From a virus: DNA of 64,000 bases. The notes beneath the pieces are model-generated. The model saw only the letters and a program-made list of their open reading frames with translations. It did no database searches and was not told the DNA's origin. Of the stretch, positions 1 to 7,200 are shown one piece after another (position 1 is the first letter of the stretch; every line of letters starts with the position of its first letter). Both the position numbers and the translations under genes were made by a program. Location: IMG/VR virus record IMGVR_UViG_3300044705_000115, positions 62,001-126,000 of that record; one strand, 5' to 3'.

Positions 1-1058
1 TCGCTCTTCGCCCATGCCCGGCGGTAGCTATCCGGCGTGTGACCGCCGGGCGGGCGCGGCACCGCCACCTTGGCCGAGCCGGCGCGGCCACGCTTCTTGG
101 TGTTCACGGCCAGCAGGTCGCCGACGGCATCTTTCAGGTCGTGGCTGACTGCTGCGGCGAAGCCGCCGACTTTGGGCATGAACTCCCCGCCCTTGACCGT
201 GCCTTTGGCGAAGCGCCGGTCGTAGGGGGCCTCGATCAGGTTCATGGCGACGCGGTGATCCTCCATCGCCTCGACTAGGCGCCGCAGTTCGTCCTCGTCG
301 GTGACCGCCTCGCGCAACTCGGCGAAGCGTTCCTGAAGCTGGCGGGCCAGTGCGATCCCGTCCTCGGGCGGCGGAGGCGTGAAGTCGTGCGGCAGGAAGC
401 CCTCGCTGATCGCTTCATCCAACCCGTAGAGGCGGCAGGGGCAGTTGGGGTGGCGCGGAGGGTGGATGACGTCCAGCACCGCCCACGGCCAGAACTTCCC
501 CGCCATCACCAGGCAGTCGATCGTGTGCGACTTCACGAACGGGCTGAGCCGCCAGTAGGCGCCGAGCGGCGAGGTCCGCTTCAGCGACTCGCGCTCCTGG
601 GCGGAGATGGAGCGGCTGAGCATCGCTTCCTGCCGCTGGCGGATGTAGCGGAACTCGCGTTCGAGCAGTACTCGCAGGGCGGCTTCGGGGTCGTTGGAGG
701 AGAGCAGCGCCTTCGGGATGTCGCGCTCGAGCCGCGCTTCCATCTTGCGGATGAACTGCGCCCCGCGGTCGGCCTCCTCCTGGGCCAGCTTGCGCAGCAG
801 GTCTTCTGGCTCGGCCGGGAACTGCCGGCGGAGCGTCTGCCACAGCCAGAAGATGTCGTCGGAGCCGTTCCCCCAGAACTTCCGCAGCGCCTCGATCGAA
901 GCGGCGGTGGTGGCGGCGAGCGCGGCTGGCTCGAGGACGGCGGCCCCGGTCGCCGGGATCGCGGTCGCCGCCGCGGCGGTTGCGGCTCCTGCACCGGCCG
1001 CTCCGGCGGCCCCAGCGCCCGAGCTGCGTGGTTCTTCGGCGCGGCGAGGCTGCGGCAT
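1..1058 (-). CDS. Phage head morphogenesis protein (Mu gpF / SPP1 gp7 type), 3' end cut off by the window
   Basis: Minor head protein that in related phages sits at the portal vertex and takes part in capsid assembly and DNA ejection. About 352 codons are visible from ATG 1058, and the frame is still open at position 1. The first 60 residues are Ala/Pro-rich, followed by a helical domain and then the segment IHPPRHPNCPCRLYGL near residues 200-215. This matches the His/Cys motif HPxC.C that ends the Mu gpF domain. The upstream in-frame codon is the TGA of the preceding zinc-ribbon gene and no other start lies between, which fixes the start. It lies downstream of terminase and portal, the usual place for this gene. 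Family call good; C-terminus unknown. Confidence 0.8.
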   Translation of the reverse strand, partial: MPQPRRAEEPRSSGAGAAGAAGAGAATAAAATAIPATGAAVLEPAALAATTAASIEALRKFWGNGSDDIFWLWQTLRRQFPAEPEDLLRKLAQEEADRGAQFIRKMEARLERDIPKALLSSNDPEAALRVLLEREFRYIRQRQEAMLSRSISAQERESLKRTSPLGAYWRLSPFVKSHTIDCLVMAGKFWPWAVLDVIHPPRHPNCPCRLYGLDEAISEGFLPHDFTPPPPEDGIALARQLQERFAELREAVTDEDELRRLVEAMEDHRVAMNLIEAPYDRRFAKGTVKGGEFMPKVGGFAAAVSHDLKDAVGDLLAVNTKKRGRAGSAKVAVPRPPGGHTPDSYRRAWAKS

Positions 1059-1094
1059 CGCAGCAGAGGATAGGCGCGGGGGCGGGCTCTTACC

Positions 1095-1370
1095 TCAGCC
1101 GCACGCTACGCAGAGTACATCCGAGCGCAGTGGCGAGGCGCATCGCTTGCAGACGCCGTAGTCCGGCTTGCAGTCCGGGCAGAGCCATTCGCTGTTCTCG
1201 ACTCGGGCGCAGATGCCGCAGACCGGGCGCTGGCAACCGAAGCAACGGAATGCCTCGTCGTGGTCCTCGCCGTCGCCCTCGCGGTGACAGATCACACAGG
1301 GTCGCCCTTCCAGTCCGTCCCCTCGACGGGCCGCAGGTCTGTGCTGGCCTTCGCCGCGCATCCGGCACAC
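1095..1370 (-). CDS. Small protein with three zinc-ribbon knuckle pairs
   Basis: 91 residues. Six CxxC knuckles can be read in order: CVIC, CFGC, CGIC, CPDC, CKRC and CVAC. They would fold as three zinc ribbons in the last 68 residues. A GTG overlapping the upstream stop as GTGA would be the neatest start, but it would delete the first Cys, so ATG 1370 (or ATG 1361) is preferred, with a 79-nt overlap of the upstream gene. It belongs to a run of Cys-rich small proteins upstream of the head morphogenesis gene. Function unknown; nucleic-acid or protein binding is an inference from the knuckles only. Confidence 0.6.
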   Translation of the reverse strand: MCRMRGEGQHRPAARRGDGLEGRPCVICHREGDGEDHDEAFRCFGCQRPVCGICARVENSEWLCPDCKPDYGVCKRCASPLRSDVLCVACG

Positions 1371-1582
1371 CAGATGTGGTAGCGGCGGTGCGGTTTGGCG
1401 ATCAGGTACGGCTCGCCCTCGGCGAGTCCCTTCAACTCGACGCTCGGTGGCAGTTTCGCGTAAGAGCCGCAGAGCGTCGGGAGCATGGCGCGGCTGTTGC
1501 GCCGCCCGGCGAAGCTTGGACTGCCGAAATAGGCCGGGTCGGACGGGAGGTGGATGACGATGGGGTCATCCACTGGGCGCAC
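1292..1582 (-). CDS. Hypothetical protein with a CxxC pair
   Basis: 96 residues from GTG 1582, overlapping the upstream gene by 17 nt. It contains one knuckle (WCAGC) near residue 71 and no other motif I recognise. It is sandwiched between two zinc-ribbon genes in one minus-strand operon. I cannot name a family. Confidence 0.5.
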   Translation of the reverse strand: MRPVDDPIVIHLPSDPAYFGSPSFAGRRNSRAMLPTLCGSYAKLPPSVELKGLAEGEPYLIAKPHRRYHIWCAGCAAKASTDLRPVEGTDWKGDPV

Positions 1583-1826
1583 ACCTCGGGCAGAACTCGC
1601 CGCGCTCGTTGGTGGTCCAGCCCTCCGGCAGCGCTGGCTCGCTGACGCGCTTGATGGAGCCGCAGGAATCGCACATCACGCTCATCGTCTCGGAGCCCGC
1701 GCCGGCGCCGCGGCGAATCGCCTCGGCTCGCATAGAGGCGAAGCGCTCCTCAACCGTCTCCTCGCCGGTCGCCTTCATCTCGATGGTGCCAGTGTCTAAG
1801 TGGAGGATGTTTCGCTTGGTCGGCAT
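1566..1826 (-). CDS. Small zinc-ribbon protein
   Basis: 86 residues from ATG 1826. The C-terminal half carries CDSC and CPRC, one complete zinc ribbon; the N-terminal half (MPTKRNILHLDTG) looks like a beta hairpin followed by a helix. First gene of a three-gene run leading into the head morphogenesis gene. Its start faces the plus-strand tRNA-Glu gene across a 115-bp intergenic region. Function unknown. Confidence 0.55.
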   Translation of the reverse strand: MPTKRNILHLDTGTIEMKATGEETVEERFASMRAEAIRRGAGAGSETMSVMCDSCGSIKRVSEPALPEGWTTNERGEFCPRCAPSG

Positions 1827-1905
1827 CGCGCTATCCTAGCCGCCATGCTCCTCAGCTACGGAACCCGGCCCCGCTCCGAGAGCGCTCCCGGCCCGCTGGA
1901 ACGCT

Positions 1906-1924
1906 AGCGCGGCTCGACCGCGCT
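1906..1924. terminator. Short GC-rich hairpin between divergent units
   Basis: Perfect 7-bp inverted repeat AGCGCGG/CCGCGCT with a 5-nt loop, in the 115 bp between the zinc-ribbon gene and tRNA-Glu. No T-run follows on either strand, so termination is only a guess. Confidence 0.25.
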
Positions 1925-1941
1925 TCCTCAGCAGTACTCAT

Positions 1942-2036
1942 GCGTCCGTAGCTCAGATCGGTTAGAGGCACGGCAACGTGTCCAGAGCGTCGCCCTTTCA
2001 AGGCGAAGGTCGCGGGTTCGACTCCCGTCGGGCGCA
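1942..2036 (+). tRNA. tRNA-Glu (UUC) with a 20-nt insertion in the D arm
   Basis: Acceptor stem GCGTCCG/CGGGCGC with discriminator A, anticodon stem TCGCC/GGCGA around loop CTTTCAA (anticodon TTC, Glu), and T arm GCGGG-TTCGACT-CCCGT are all intact. The D arm is interrupted. After GCTC AGATCGGTTA GAG there are 20 extra nt (GCACGGCAACGTGTCCAGAG) before the expected C-G. Removing them restores a perfect D stem (GCTC/GAGC) and a normal tRNA of 75 nt. The extra piece ends with a copy of AGAG, as after a small duplication, and can form a CACG-GCAA-CGTG hairpin with a GNRA loop. No CCA is encoded. It is the only plus-strand tRNA of the cluster. It may be an expanded D arm, a processed insertion, or a dead gene. 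Confidence 0.75.
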
Positions 2037-2051
2037 CTATCCTTCCTTCTC

Positions 2052-2064
2052 CCGACCAAGGAGG
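2052..2064 (+). promoter_or_regulatory. Start-associated motif CCGACCAAGGAGG
   Basis: Ends 7 nt before ATG 2072 and contains the Shine-Dalgarno AAGGAGG. The same 13 nt precede several minus-strand genes (near 21246, 32491 and 35107). Confidence 0.6.
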
Positions 2065-2071
2065 AAGACGA

Positions 2072-2566
2072 ATGAGCGAGCAGTACCGCAGCTACACCGA
2101 GAAGGCCAAACTCTTCGCGGCGACGCTCTATGACGGCAGAGAGGGCGAGGATGACCCGCTGCCCCACGCCATGATGATCACCGACGACGGCGAGGTCTCG
2201 ATGTTCGCCATCGACGGCGCCTTCATGGCCAGCGCAATCAGCAAGAGCTTCATGGTCGCGGCCATCGCCCATGATGTGGAGAAGCACAAACCGGCCTTCT
2301 TCGCTTGGCTCATACCGATCTGGGCAATTCAGGGTCACCCCAGCGATGAGCCGCCAGCGCCGGACTTCTCCAAAGACCCGCGACGGCGCGAGTACATCCA
2401 GGTCATGACCTTCAGCCCAGAGCAGGCTGAGGTCTGGATCGCCGAGATCAAACGTGACCCAGTGCGCCTTGAGCCGTGGAATGCAGACAACGGCGGCAAG
2501 GCTGAGACCAAATTCGATGGACGCTTCGCCGACCCGATCATCGAGTCGATTAGCCGCAGCAGTTAG
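2072..2566 (+). CDS. Hypothetical protein, plus strand
   Basis: 164 residues, soluble and mixed-charge, with a hydrophobic middle (FFAWLIPIWAIQG) that is too polar at its flanks to be a clear membrane segment. The start is well supported by AAGGAGG 7 nt upstream inside the recurrent start-associated motif. It is one of only two convincing protein genes on the plus strand, directly downstream of tRNA-Glu and perhaps cotranscribed with it. No catalytic motif is recognised. Its isolated orientation suggests an accessory or early gene. Confidence 0.65.
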   Translation: MSEQYRSYTEKAKLFAATLYDGREGEDDPLPHAMMITDDGEVSMFAIDGAFMASAISKSFMVAAIAHDVEKHKPAFFAWLIPIWAIQGHPSDEPPAPDFSKDPRRREYIQVMTFSPEQAEVWIAEIKRDPVRLEPWNADNGGKAETKFDGRFADPIIESISRSS

Positions 2567-2793
2567 GCTCGCCTGCGGGCGATGGTGTAGCCGCGCAAGG
2601 TGGAACTGGGCTTGGCGGCCCAGCACACGAAGCGTCATCGGTCGGGCCAGATGTGAGGCGCTGGGCGTCGATCTGCTGGCACAGCCACCGACCGGAGCGG
2701 CAACCTAGCCCCTTCTTCGTCCGCAGCATGTAGCTTGCGAATCTGCTCGGTGGTGGCCCATACTCCCGCCCGCCGCCACCGAGCAAAAACCTA

Positions 2794-2866
2794 CCCGCCC
2801 GGCAGGACTCGAACCTGCGATCTACGGCTTCGGAAGCCGTCGTCTTCTCCTCTGGACCACGGGCGG
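2794..2866 (-). tRNA. tRNA-Arg (CCG)
   Basis: Acceptor CCGCCCG/CGGGCGG, anticodon stem ACGGC/GCCGT around loop TTCCGAA (anticodon CCG, reads CGG), T arm GCAGG-TTCGAGT-CCTGC. 73 nt; no CCA encoded. Confidence 0.9.
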
Positions 2867-2872
2867 AGAAGA

Positions 2873-2944
2873 GGGATTGCCAACCGCCGGACTAGTCGCT
2901 CATCCCTCAAAGGCGGGACTTTTCTCTGTAGCGGCGGCAATCCC
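2873..2944. repeat. Inverted repeat bracketing a tRNA spacer
   Basis: GGGATTGCC (2873-2881) and GGCAATCCC (2936-2944) are perfect 9-bp arms flanking the spacer between tRNA-Arg(CCG) and tRNA-Arg(CCT). CCGCCG/CGGCGG extends the pairing after a small bulge. It could form a stem in the tRNA precursor. Confidence 0.5.
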
Positions 2945-2945
2945 A

Positions 2946-3018
2946 AGCGCCCGGTGGGACTCGAACCCACATCATCCCGACTTAGGAGGTCGGTGCTGGT
3001 CCTTTCAGCTACGGGCGC
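2946..3018 (-). tRNA. tRNA-Arg (CCU)
   Basis: Acceptor GCGCCCG/CGGGCGC, anticodon stem CCGAC/GTCGG around loop CTCCTAA (anticodon CCT, reads AGG), T arm GTGGG-TTCGAGT-CCCAC. 73 nt with discriminator T; no CCA encoded. Confidence 0.9.
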
Positions 3019-3023
3019 AGGAA

Positions 3024-3275
3024 CTACGCGGCGATGTCGGCTGGCTCGCCAGCCCTCTGCCGTCGTCTCTCCATCGCCTGTGCCTCGGGTGCGCCGAACC
3101 CAGCGCAGTCGCCATAGCGCAGCCGGTCGAAGTCGATCGGAGCGAGGTCCGCCTCGGCGCCATGCTCGCGGCCTTCGTCACGGCGCTGCCGAGCGGTCAC
3201 GGGCTTGCCAGCCATGCGCTGTTCGGCGCGGCGGTTGACGCCTTCGACTCGGTGCTGATGGCGGATGCGCTTCAT
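3024..3275 (-). CDS. Small basic hypothetical protein between two tRNA genes
   Basis: 83 residues from ATG 3275, fitting between tRNA-Val (ends 3277) and tRNA-Arg(CCU) (starts 3018) with only 1- and 5-nt gaps. Rich in Arg, Glu and Ala; no recognised motif. An upstream extension would run through the tRNA and is rejected. It could be a fortuitous open frame in a processed tRNA transcript, so confidence is limited. Confidence 0.35.
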   Translation of the reverse strand: MKRIRHQHRVEGVNRRAEQRMAGKPVTARQRRDEGREHGAEADLAPIDFDRLRYGDCAGFGAPEAQAMERRRQRAGEPADIAA

Positions 3276-3276
3276 A

Positions 3277-3351
3277 TGCCCAATCGAGGACTCGAACCTC
3301 GGCTGACCCGGTATGTAACACCGGCGCTCTCCCAAACTGAGCTAATCGGGC
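3277..3351 (-). tRNA. tRNA-Val (UAC)
   Basis: Acceptor GCCCGAT/ATTGGGC with discriminator A, anticodon stem CCGGT/ACCGG around loop GTTACAT (anticodon TAC), T arm with TTCGAGT loop. 75 nt; no CCA encoded. Confidence 0.9.
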
Positions 3352-3440
3352 GGGTCGCCTTCGATACCCCGATGGTCCCCGAAGGGAGCCAGTACCGAAG
3401 GCGAAGGCGAGTGTAGCCGCTGCACGGCTAACTGTGTGAG

Positions 3441-3512
3441 CGCCCCCGGCAGGAATCGAACCTGCGATGTGGGCTTCGTAGACCCATGCCTTGTCCTCTT
3501 GGCTACGGAGGC
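3441..3512 (-). tRNA. tRNA-Arg (ACG)
   Basis: Acceptor GCCTCCG/CGGGGGC, anticodon stem TGGGT/GCCCA around loop CTACGAA (anticodon ACG, reads CGU and, after A34 editing, CGC/CGA), T loop TTCGATT. 72 nt. First of the four minus-strand tRNA genes in transcription order. Confidence 0.9.
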
Positions 3513-3573
3513 TGAGCGAGGATAGCGGGCGACGAAAGGACGAGCAAACGCCGCCCGCCTGCTGCACTATGCC

Positions 3574-3762
3574 TTAGCGCTCGGCCGCCAGGATCAGCTT
3601 GTGAAGCACGCCGAGCAGCCCGTGCCACGCAGCCTTGTCGCCACCGCCCAGCGCCGCGCCGAACTCCTCTGAGACCGGCATCTCGATCCGGTACCACATG
3701 CGGCTTCCTTCCTGCGGTGGCGCGAAGACGTAGATCGTGCGCCTAGTCGCCTGATCGCTCAT
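3574..3762 (-). CDS. Small hypothetical protein
   Basis: 62 residues; starts inside the end of the preceding gene (20-nt overlap), typical of this operon. It has an aromatic N-terminal strand (TIYVFAPP) and a C-terminal helix ending LHKLILAAER. Last protein gene of the portal operon before the tRNA genes. No family recognised. Confidence 0.5.
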   Translation of the reverse strand: MSDQATRRTIYVFAPPQEGSRMWYRIEMPVSEEFGAALGGGDKAAWHGLLGVLHKLILAAER

Positions 3763-4003
3763 CGGCCAGGAAGACGCCTAGGACGGCGCCGATCATGCAC
3801 CAGGAAATGCAGGACTCGTCGTCCGTGAGTTGGGCGATGCGACGCCGCAGCTCATCGTGTTCCCGCTGGCTGAGGCCCGCGCCCTGAGCGAGCAGCGCCA
3901 CCGCCTCTTCGACCTCGCCCTTCGGCCGGCCAGCAGAGACATGGATGAAGTCCTCGATCCGGCGGATCGCCTCTCGAACGTGCTTGGCATCCTCAATCGC
4001 CAA
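3743..4003 (-). CDS. Small helical hypothetical protein
   Basis: 86 residues. Two amphipathic helices rich in Glu/Arg (residues 5-70) are followed by a short hydrophobic stretch (CMIGAVLGVFLA, about 68-80). Overlaps both neighbours by 11-20 nt. Too short for a confident membrane call. Function unknown. Confidence 0.5.
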   Translation of the reverse strand: MAIEDAKHVREAIRRIEDFIHVSAGRPKGEVEEAVALLAQGAGLSQREHDELRRRIAQLTDDESCISWCMIGAVLGVFLADERSGD

Positions 4004-4322
4004 CCGCGCTCGCCCTTGCGGTTACCTGACCCTCGGCGATCCCGACTTTTTCCTCGGACTCCCATCGGTAGGGCCAAACGCCCGATCCATCCACGCTGAG
4101 GTCAACGTGGTAGGCGCCAGCCGCCGAGCGAACAACCTCGGAGTCGGTGCCGTAGGCCAGCGTTTTGCGGGCCTCGCCAGGCGGCACGAACAGGAAGCGG
4201 ACCACTGGCGGGTCAACCGCAGCGCCGCTCGCCAGGTCGGTGAAGACGCACGAGATACGCACCAGCTCGCCCTCGGCGACAGGCGTGCGCGGCGAAGTTG
4301 CCTCAGCCCTGATCGCTTCCAT
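3993..4322 (-). CDS. Hypothetical beta-sandwich (Ig-like) virion protein
   Basis: 109 residues that read as alternating beta strands, with a C-terminal segment (AGAYHVDLSVDGSGVWPY) resembling Ig-like or YtkA-like domains. Lies directly after the portal gene with a 20-nt overlap, so a small virion or head-neck role is plausible. Fold by eye only. Confidence 0.5.
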   Translation of the reverse strand: MEAIRAEATSPRTPVAEGELVRISCVFTDLASGAAVDPPVVRFLFVPPGEARKTLAYGTDSEVVRSAAGAYHVDLSVDGSGVWPYRWESEEKVGIAEGQVTARASAVGD

Positions 4323-6447
4323 TGCCGTTCGCCTGGGTGAACCGCTTCAGCGCTTCCTCGGCGGCGGAGATGACCTCGACGCCGAAGCGCTGCTCAAGCT
4401 CATCGACCCGCTCGTTGCTGGCGTCCTGGGCGGCTGCCGGGAGCTGGGCGAAGTTGGCCTCCGCCAGGCGCCGGGCCTCCGGCACGACAGCGGGGACGGG
4501 GCGCAGGAACATGGGGATCCCTCCGCGGCCGAGAACGATGGACTCGGCGAGCATCGAGCCATAGGGCCGTTTCGCCGCTTCCTCCGGCGTCTGGGATTTC
4601 ATCCGGCCCCCATAGGGGTTTTCGGCCCCTTCTTCTTCGCCGCCGCCTTCGCCAGTGCCGGGTTCTGCGCCGGGCGGCGGTTCGCGCTGCGCCGCCATGG
4701 CGGCCGCGAGCGCGGGGTCTTCGTAGCCCGGCGGGAAGACGCGCTCGACGATCGCCTGGGCGTCTTCGACCTCGAGGCCATCGGTGAGCGCGACGCCGAG
4801 CAGGACGCGGCTGAGCTCGGTGTTGGTGCCGTTGGGATCGAAGGTCTTGGCGATCCCTTCCACGGCCGTTACCAGTTCGCCCAGCATCCGACGCAGCGGC
4901 GAGGGCATCGACAGCTCGTAGGACAGGTCGCGCTCGGTGTCTTCTTCGTCTTCGACCGCCTCGGCATGGGCTTCGGTCAGCGACAGGTTGCCCTGCTGCT
5001 GAGGCGGGCCGCCAGGTGCCGCCATCTGCGCCTGCGCCTGGGCCGCCTGTGCCGCAGCGCCTTCGCGCTTGGCCTTCTTGGCTTCCTCCTCTTCGCGCTT
5101 CTTGGCGATCTCCTCAGCATCGAGTTCTTTGCTGATCTTGCCCGCATCGACGGCCCGCTGGATCACGCGGTCGGTAAACCAGCGGAAAAGTCCCTCGAAG
5201 ACCTCCTGCCGTCCTTCAACGGTCTTCAGCACGGGAAGCTCCATCGAGGTCGCGGTGGCCAGGTTGGCCGATCCGGCGTCGCCCAAGTAGTGCTGCGGGA
5301 AGTGGGTGGCGGCGCTGATCTGCGAGCGGATCATCTGGCCGTCGGTCTCGGCGTTGCCCGCGCCCGAGTCGAGCTTGAACGGTTCCATCGTGACCGTGTC
5401 GTTCTCGTTGAGGATGCTGGCCGCCTTGGGGCCGGGCGGCACTTCTGCCAGCCGGTCACGATCGACTGCGGCGCCAAGGGTCGAGCGGCGCGAGAGCGCT
5501 TTCATCGCCATGCGCTCGATCTGGTTCGGCGTCCCCTGCGCCTTCCGTTTCATGATCAGCGCCGCGGCGGCCCGGGCCATGTCCACCCGCGCCTCCATGA
5601 AGTTGTTGTAGGCGGTGAACCAGCGCAGCGTCCGGTCCATCACCGGATGGCCGAAGCCAGCCTCGGTGGTCTTGTTGACGTAGAGGTGGAAGACCTTGCC
5701 CTTGCCGGTCTTCGCCGGCGGCGCTTTTTCGAGGGCGGCGCCGCGCTCTTCCTCGGCGACTTCGACATTCTCCCAGTGTTCGTAGTAGCGCACCGGCCGG
5801 TTCTGGATGATGTCGCGGTCGCGTTCGAGCTCGACTTTCGCCTGGTCGTTGACGAAATCCCATTTGACGATCTTGCGCCGGGCGACGTAGTAGAGGATGC
5901 GCTGCCGGAACTCCTCGTCCCGCACCACGTTCTCAACGGCGTCGTGTTCGAGGATGCCGACTTTGACCTTGCCGTCGGCGCCGTCGTCGAAGAGCAGGAA
6001 GAAGATGTTGCTCTGGGTCGAGAGATCGACGCCGAGCGCCATCTGCGCTGCGTAGGTGGTCAGGATGAGCTTGTTGTCTGGGTCGTCCCAGGCTTCATCC
6101 ACGATCTCCTGCACCTTGGGGTCAGCGCACTTCGGCTTCGGCACGCCGCGGCCGAAGGTGAAGTCGTTGAGGAGATCGACGGCGCCACCAGCCTGCGGGT
6201 CTTTCTGCCATGCGACGCGGCTCCGCTGCGCGAGTTTGCGGCGCTCGACCGCCTGCAGGTCTTGCTCGTTGCCGCCGAAGTAGTCCAGCGCGGAGTAGGC
6301 CAGCAGATCCATTTCGCGCTGCATCGCGCGGCGCTCGACATCGCTGGCCTCGAGCAGCGCCAGCTCATCTCCGCGGCGCAGCGTGTAGCCGGTGCGCTCT
6401 TCGGCGGCCTCGCGCAGACGGTTGAGTGCGCCGCCTTCCCTAGCCAC
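4303..6447 (-). CDS. Portal protein
   Basis: 714 residues. Forms the dodecameric channel at one capsid vertex, docks the terminase and guides DNA in and out. The N-terminal 470 residues show typical portal features: a helical start, a central wing domain with clip-like segments, and the region NLATATSMELPVLKTVEGRQ (about 420-440) leading into a long stem/crown helix. The C-terminal 230 residues are an acidic, Lys/Glu/Ala-rich extension (EEEEAKKAKREGAAAQAA and on) not needed for a portal core; it may be a barrel or an internal scaffold-like tail. The gene overlaps the next upstream gene by 8 nt and lies three small genes after the large terminase. Context and length support the call; exact portal subfamily not determined. 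Confidence 0.85.
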   Translation of the reverse strand: MAREGGALNRLREAAEERTGYTLRRGDELALLEASDVERRAMQREMDLLAYSALDYFGGNEQDLQAVERRKLAQRSRVAWQKDPQAGGAVDLLNDFTFGRGVPKPKCADPKVQEIVDEAWDDPDNKLILTTYAAQMALGVDLSTQSNIFFLLFDDGADGKVKVGILEHDAVENVVRDEEFRQRILYYVARRKIVKWDFVNDQAKVELERDRDIIQNRPVRYYEHWENVEVAEEERGAALEKAPPAKTGKGKVFHLYVNKTTEAGFGHPVMDRTLRWFTAYNNFMEARVDMARAAAALIMKRKAQGTPNQIERMAMKALSRRSTLGAAVDRDRLAEVPPGPKAASILNENDTVTMEPFKLDSGAGNAETDGQMIRSQISAATHFPQHYLGDAGSANLATATSMELPVLKTVEGRQEVFEGLFRWFTDRVIQRAVDAGKISKELDAEEIAKKREEEEAKKAKREGAAAQAAQAQAQMAAPGGPPQQQGNLSLTEAHAEAVEDEEDTERDLSYELSMPSPLRRMLGELVTAVEGIAKTFDPNGTNTELSRVLLGVALTDGLEVEDAQAIVERVFPPGYEDPALAAAMAAQREPPPGAEPGTGEGGGEEEGAENPYGGRMKSQTPEEAAKRPYGSMLAESIVLGRGGIPMFLRPVPAVVPEARRLAEANFAQLPAAAQDASNERVDELEQRFGVEVISAAEEALKRFTQANGNGSDQG

Positions 6448-6742
6448 CGGAGGTCACTGCCTGCCGCTTGACGCGCCGGCCGACGCCATCGGCGCCCTGC
6501 TCGGCGAGGTCTGTGAGGATGCTCGCCGCCTCCTTGAAAGCGGTCATCGCTGGCTCGTCATCGACGAGGTTCGCGGCCGCCAGCAAGCCCGCAGCGTGCA
6601 TCTCCAAGAGCGCCTGCCGCGAGCTGGCCTTGACGCCCTTCTCGTAGCCAAGCCGTTCCCCTTCTTCGCATCCCTGGTCACGGGCCTGTTTGAGAACCTT
6701 GCGGGCGTCCGCCGCGATCTGCCGCTGCGCCTCAGTCGCCAC
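6440..6742 (-). CDS. Small helical protein between terminase and portal
   Basis: 100 residues, almost entirely helical and rich in Ala, Glu and Lys; no Cys. Overlaps the portal start and the preceding gene. No family recognised. Its place between terminase and portal suggests a packaging or head-related role, by context only. Confidence 0.55.
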   Translation of the reverse strand: MATEAQRQIAADARKVLKQARDQGCEEGERLGYEKGVKASSRQALLEMHAAGLLAAANLVDDEPAMTAFKEAASILTDLAEQGADGVGRRVKRQAVTSGG

Positions 6743-6923
6743 GTTTCCTCCTCTTCACTGGACGCCAGCTCTTCGCCGCCTCCTCGGTCAGGGTGTCGGT
6801 CTCCTCGGTGACAGCGTCTTCGACCAGCAGCGAGCCAGCCTTGTTGTAGCCCTTGACTTCGACCATCCGCTTCCCGTTCTCGAGGAAGTCCCCAGCCTCG
6901 GGTTTGCTCGCGGTCGCGGTCAT
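6732..6923 (-). CDS. Small hypothetical protein
   Basis: 63 residues from ATG 6923, which overlaps the upstream stop as ATGA; this decides the start over an upstream in-frame ATG at 6968. Likely a small beta fold (KRMVEVKGYNKAGSLLVED) with a basic tail (KRRKRGD). Function unknown. Confidence 0.5.
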   Translation of the reverse strand: MTATASKPEAGDFLENGKRMVEVKGYNKAGSLLVEDAVTEETDTLTEEAAKSWRPVKRRKRGD

Positions 6924-7159
6924 CGGACGGGCGTCTCCCCAGGAACCAGCTCGCGCTGCCGCGCCCACTGGCGCTCTTTCTCGGCCCGCCAGGTCGGGCA
7001 GTCGGTGTAGCAGTTCAGGCAGAAGGCCGAGAGGGTTCGCGGGTTAGTGGCGGCCCCGATCAGGCTCTTCTCGACCCTGCACTCGACCGTCGGACCCTCC
7101 TCCGTCTCGGCTACGAGGCGGCCTGCCGGGCACTTGACATCGAGCTTTGCTGCGGCCAC
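6920..7159 (-). CDS. Small Cys-rich protein
   Basis: 79 residues with cysteines spaced as KC, EC, FCLNC and DC, enough for a single zinc site. Lies 41 nt after the large terminase gene, the first of three tiny genes before the portal gene. No family recognised. Confidence 0.5.
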   Translation of the reverse strand: MAAAKLDVKCPAGRLVAETEEGPTVECRVEKSLIGAATNPRTLSAFCLNCYTDCPTWRAEKERQWARQRELVPGETPVR

Positions 7160-7200
7160 TTGCCGGAGAGACTAGGGCAGCAGGCGGTCGAACGCAGCGG

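Noticed and set aside
387-1161. Plus- and minus-strand frames of 130-230 codons at the left end
   Set aside because: They oppose or shift the head morphogenesis frame, which carries the HPNCPC motif and is open to the window edge.
2550-2786. 78-codon minus-strand frame between the plus-strand gene and tRNA-Arg(CCG)
   Set aside because: TTG start, convergent overlap with the 164-aa gene, no motif. The 227-bp gap shows only two short inverted repeats (CTGGGC/GCCCAG and TCGCC/GGCGA).
4165-6471. Long open frame on the plus strand (768 codons) opposite the portal gene
   Set aside because: Antisense shadow: composition is dominated by Arg, Leu, Gly, Ala and Asp as expected opposite a high-GC gene, and the portal gene on the minus strand is convincing.
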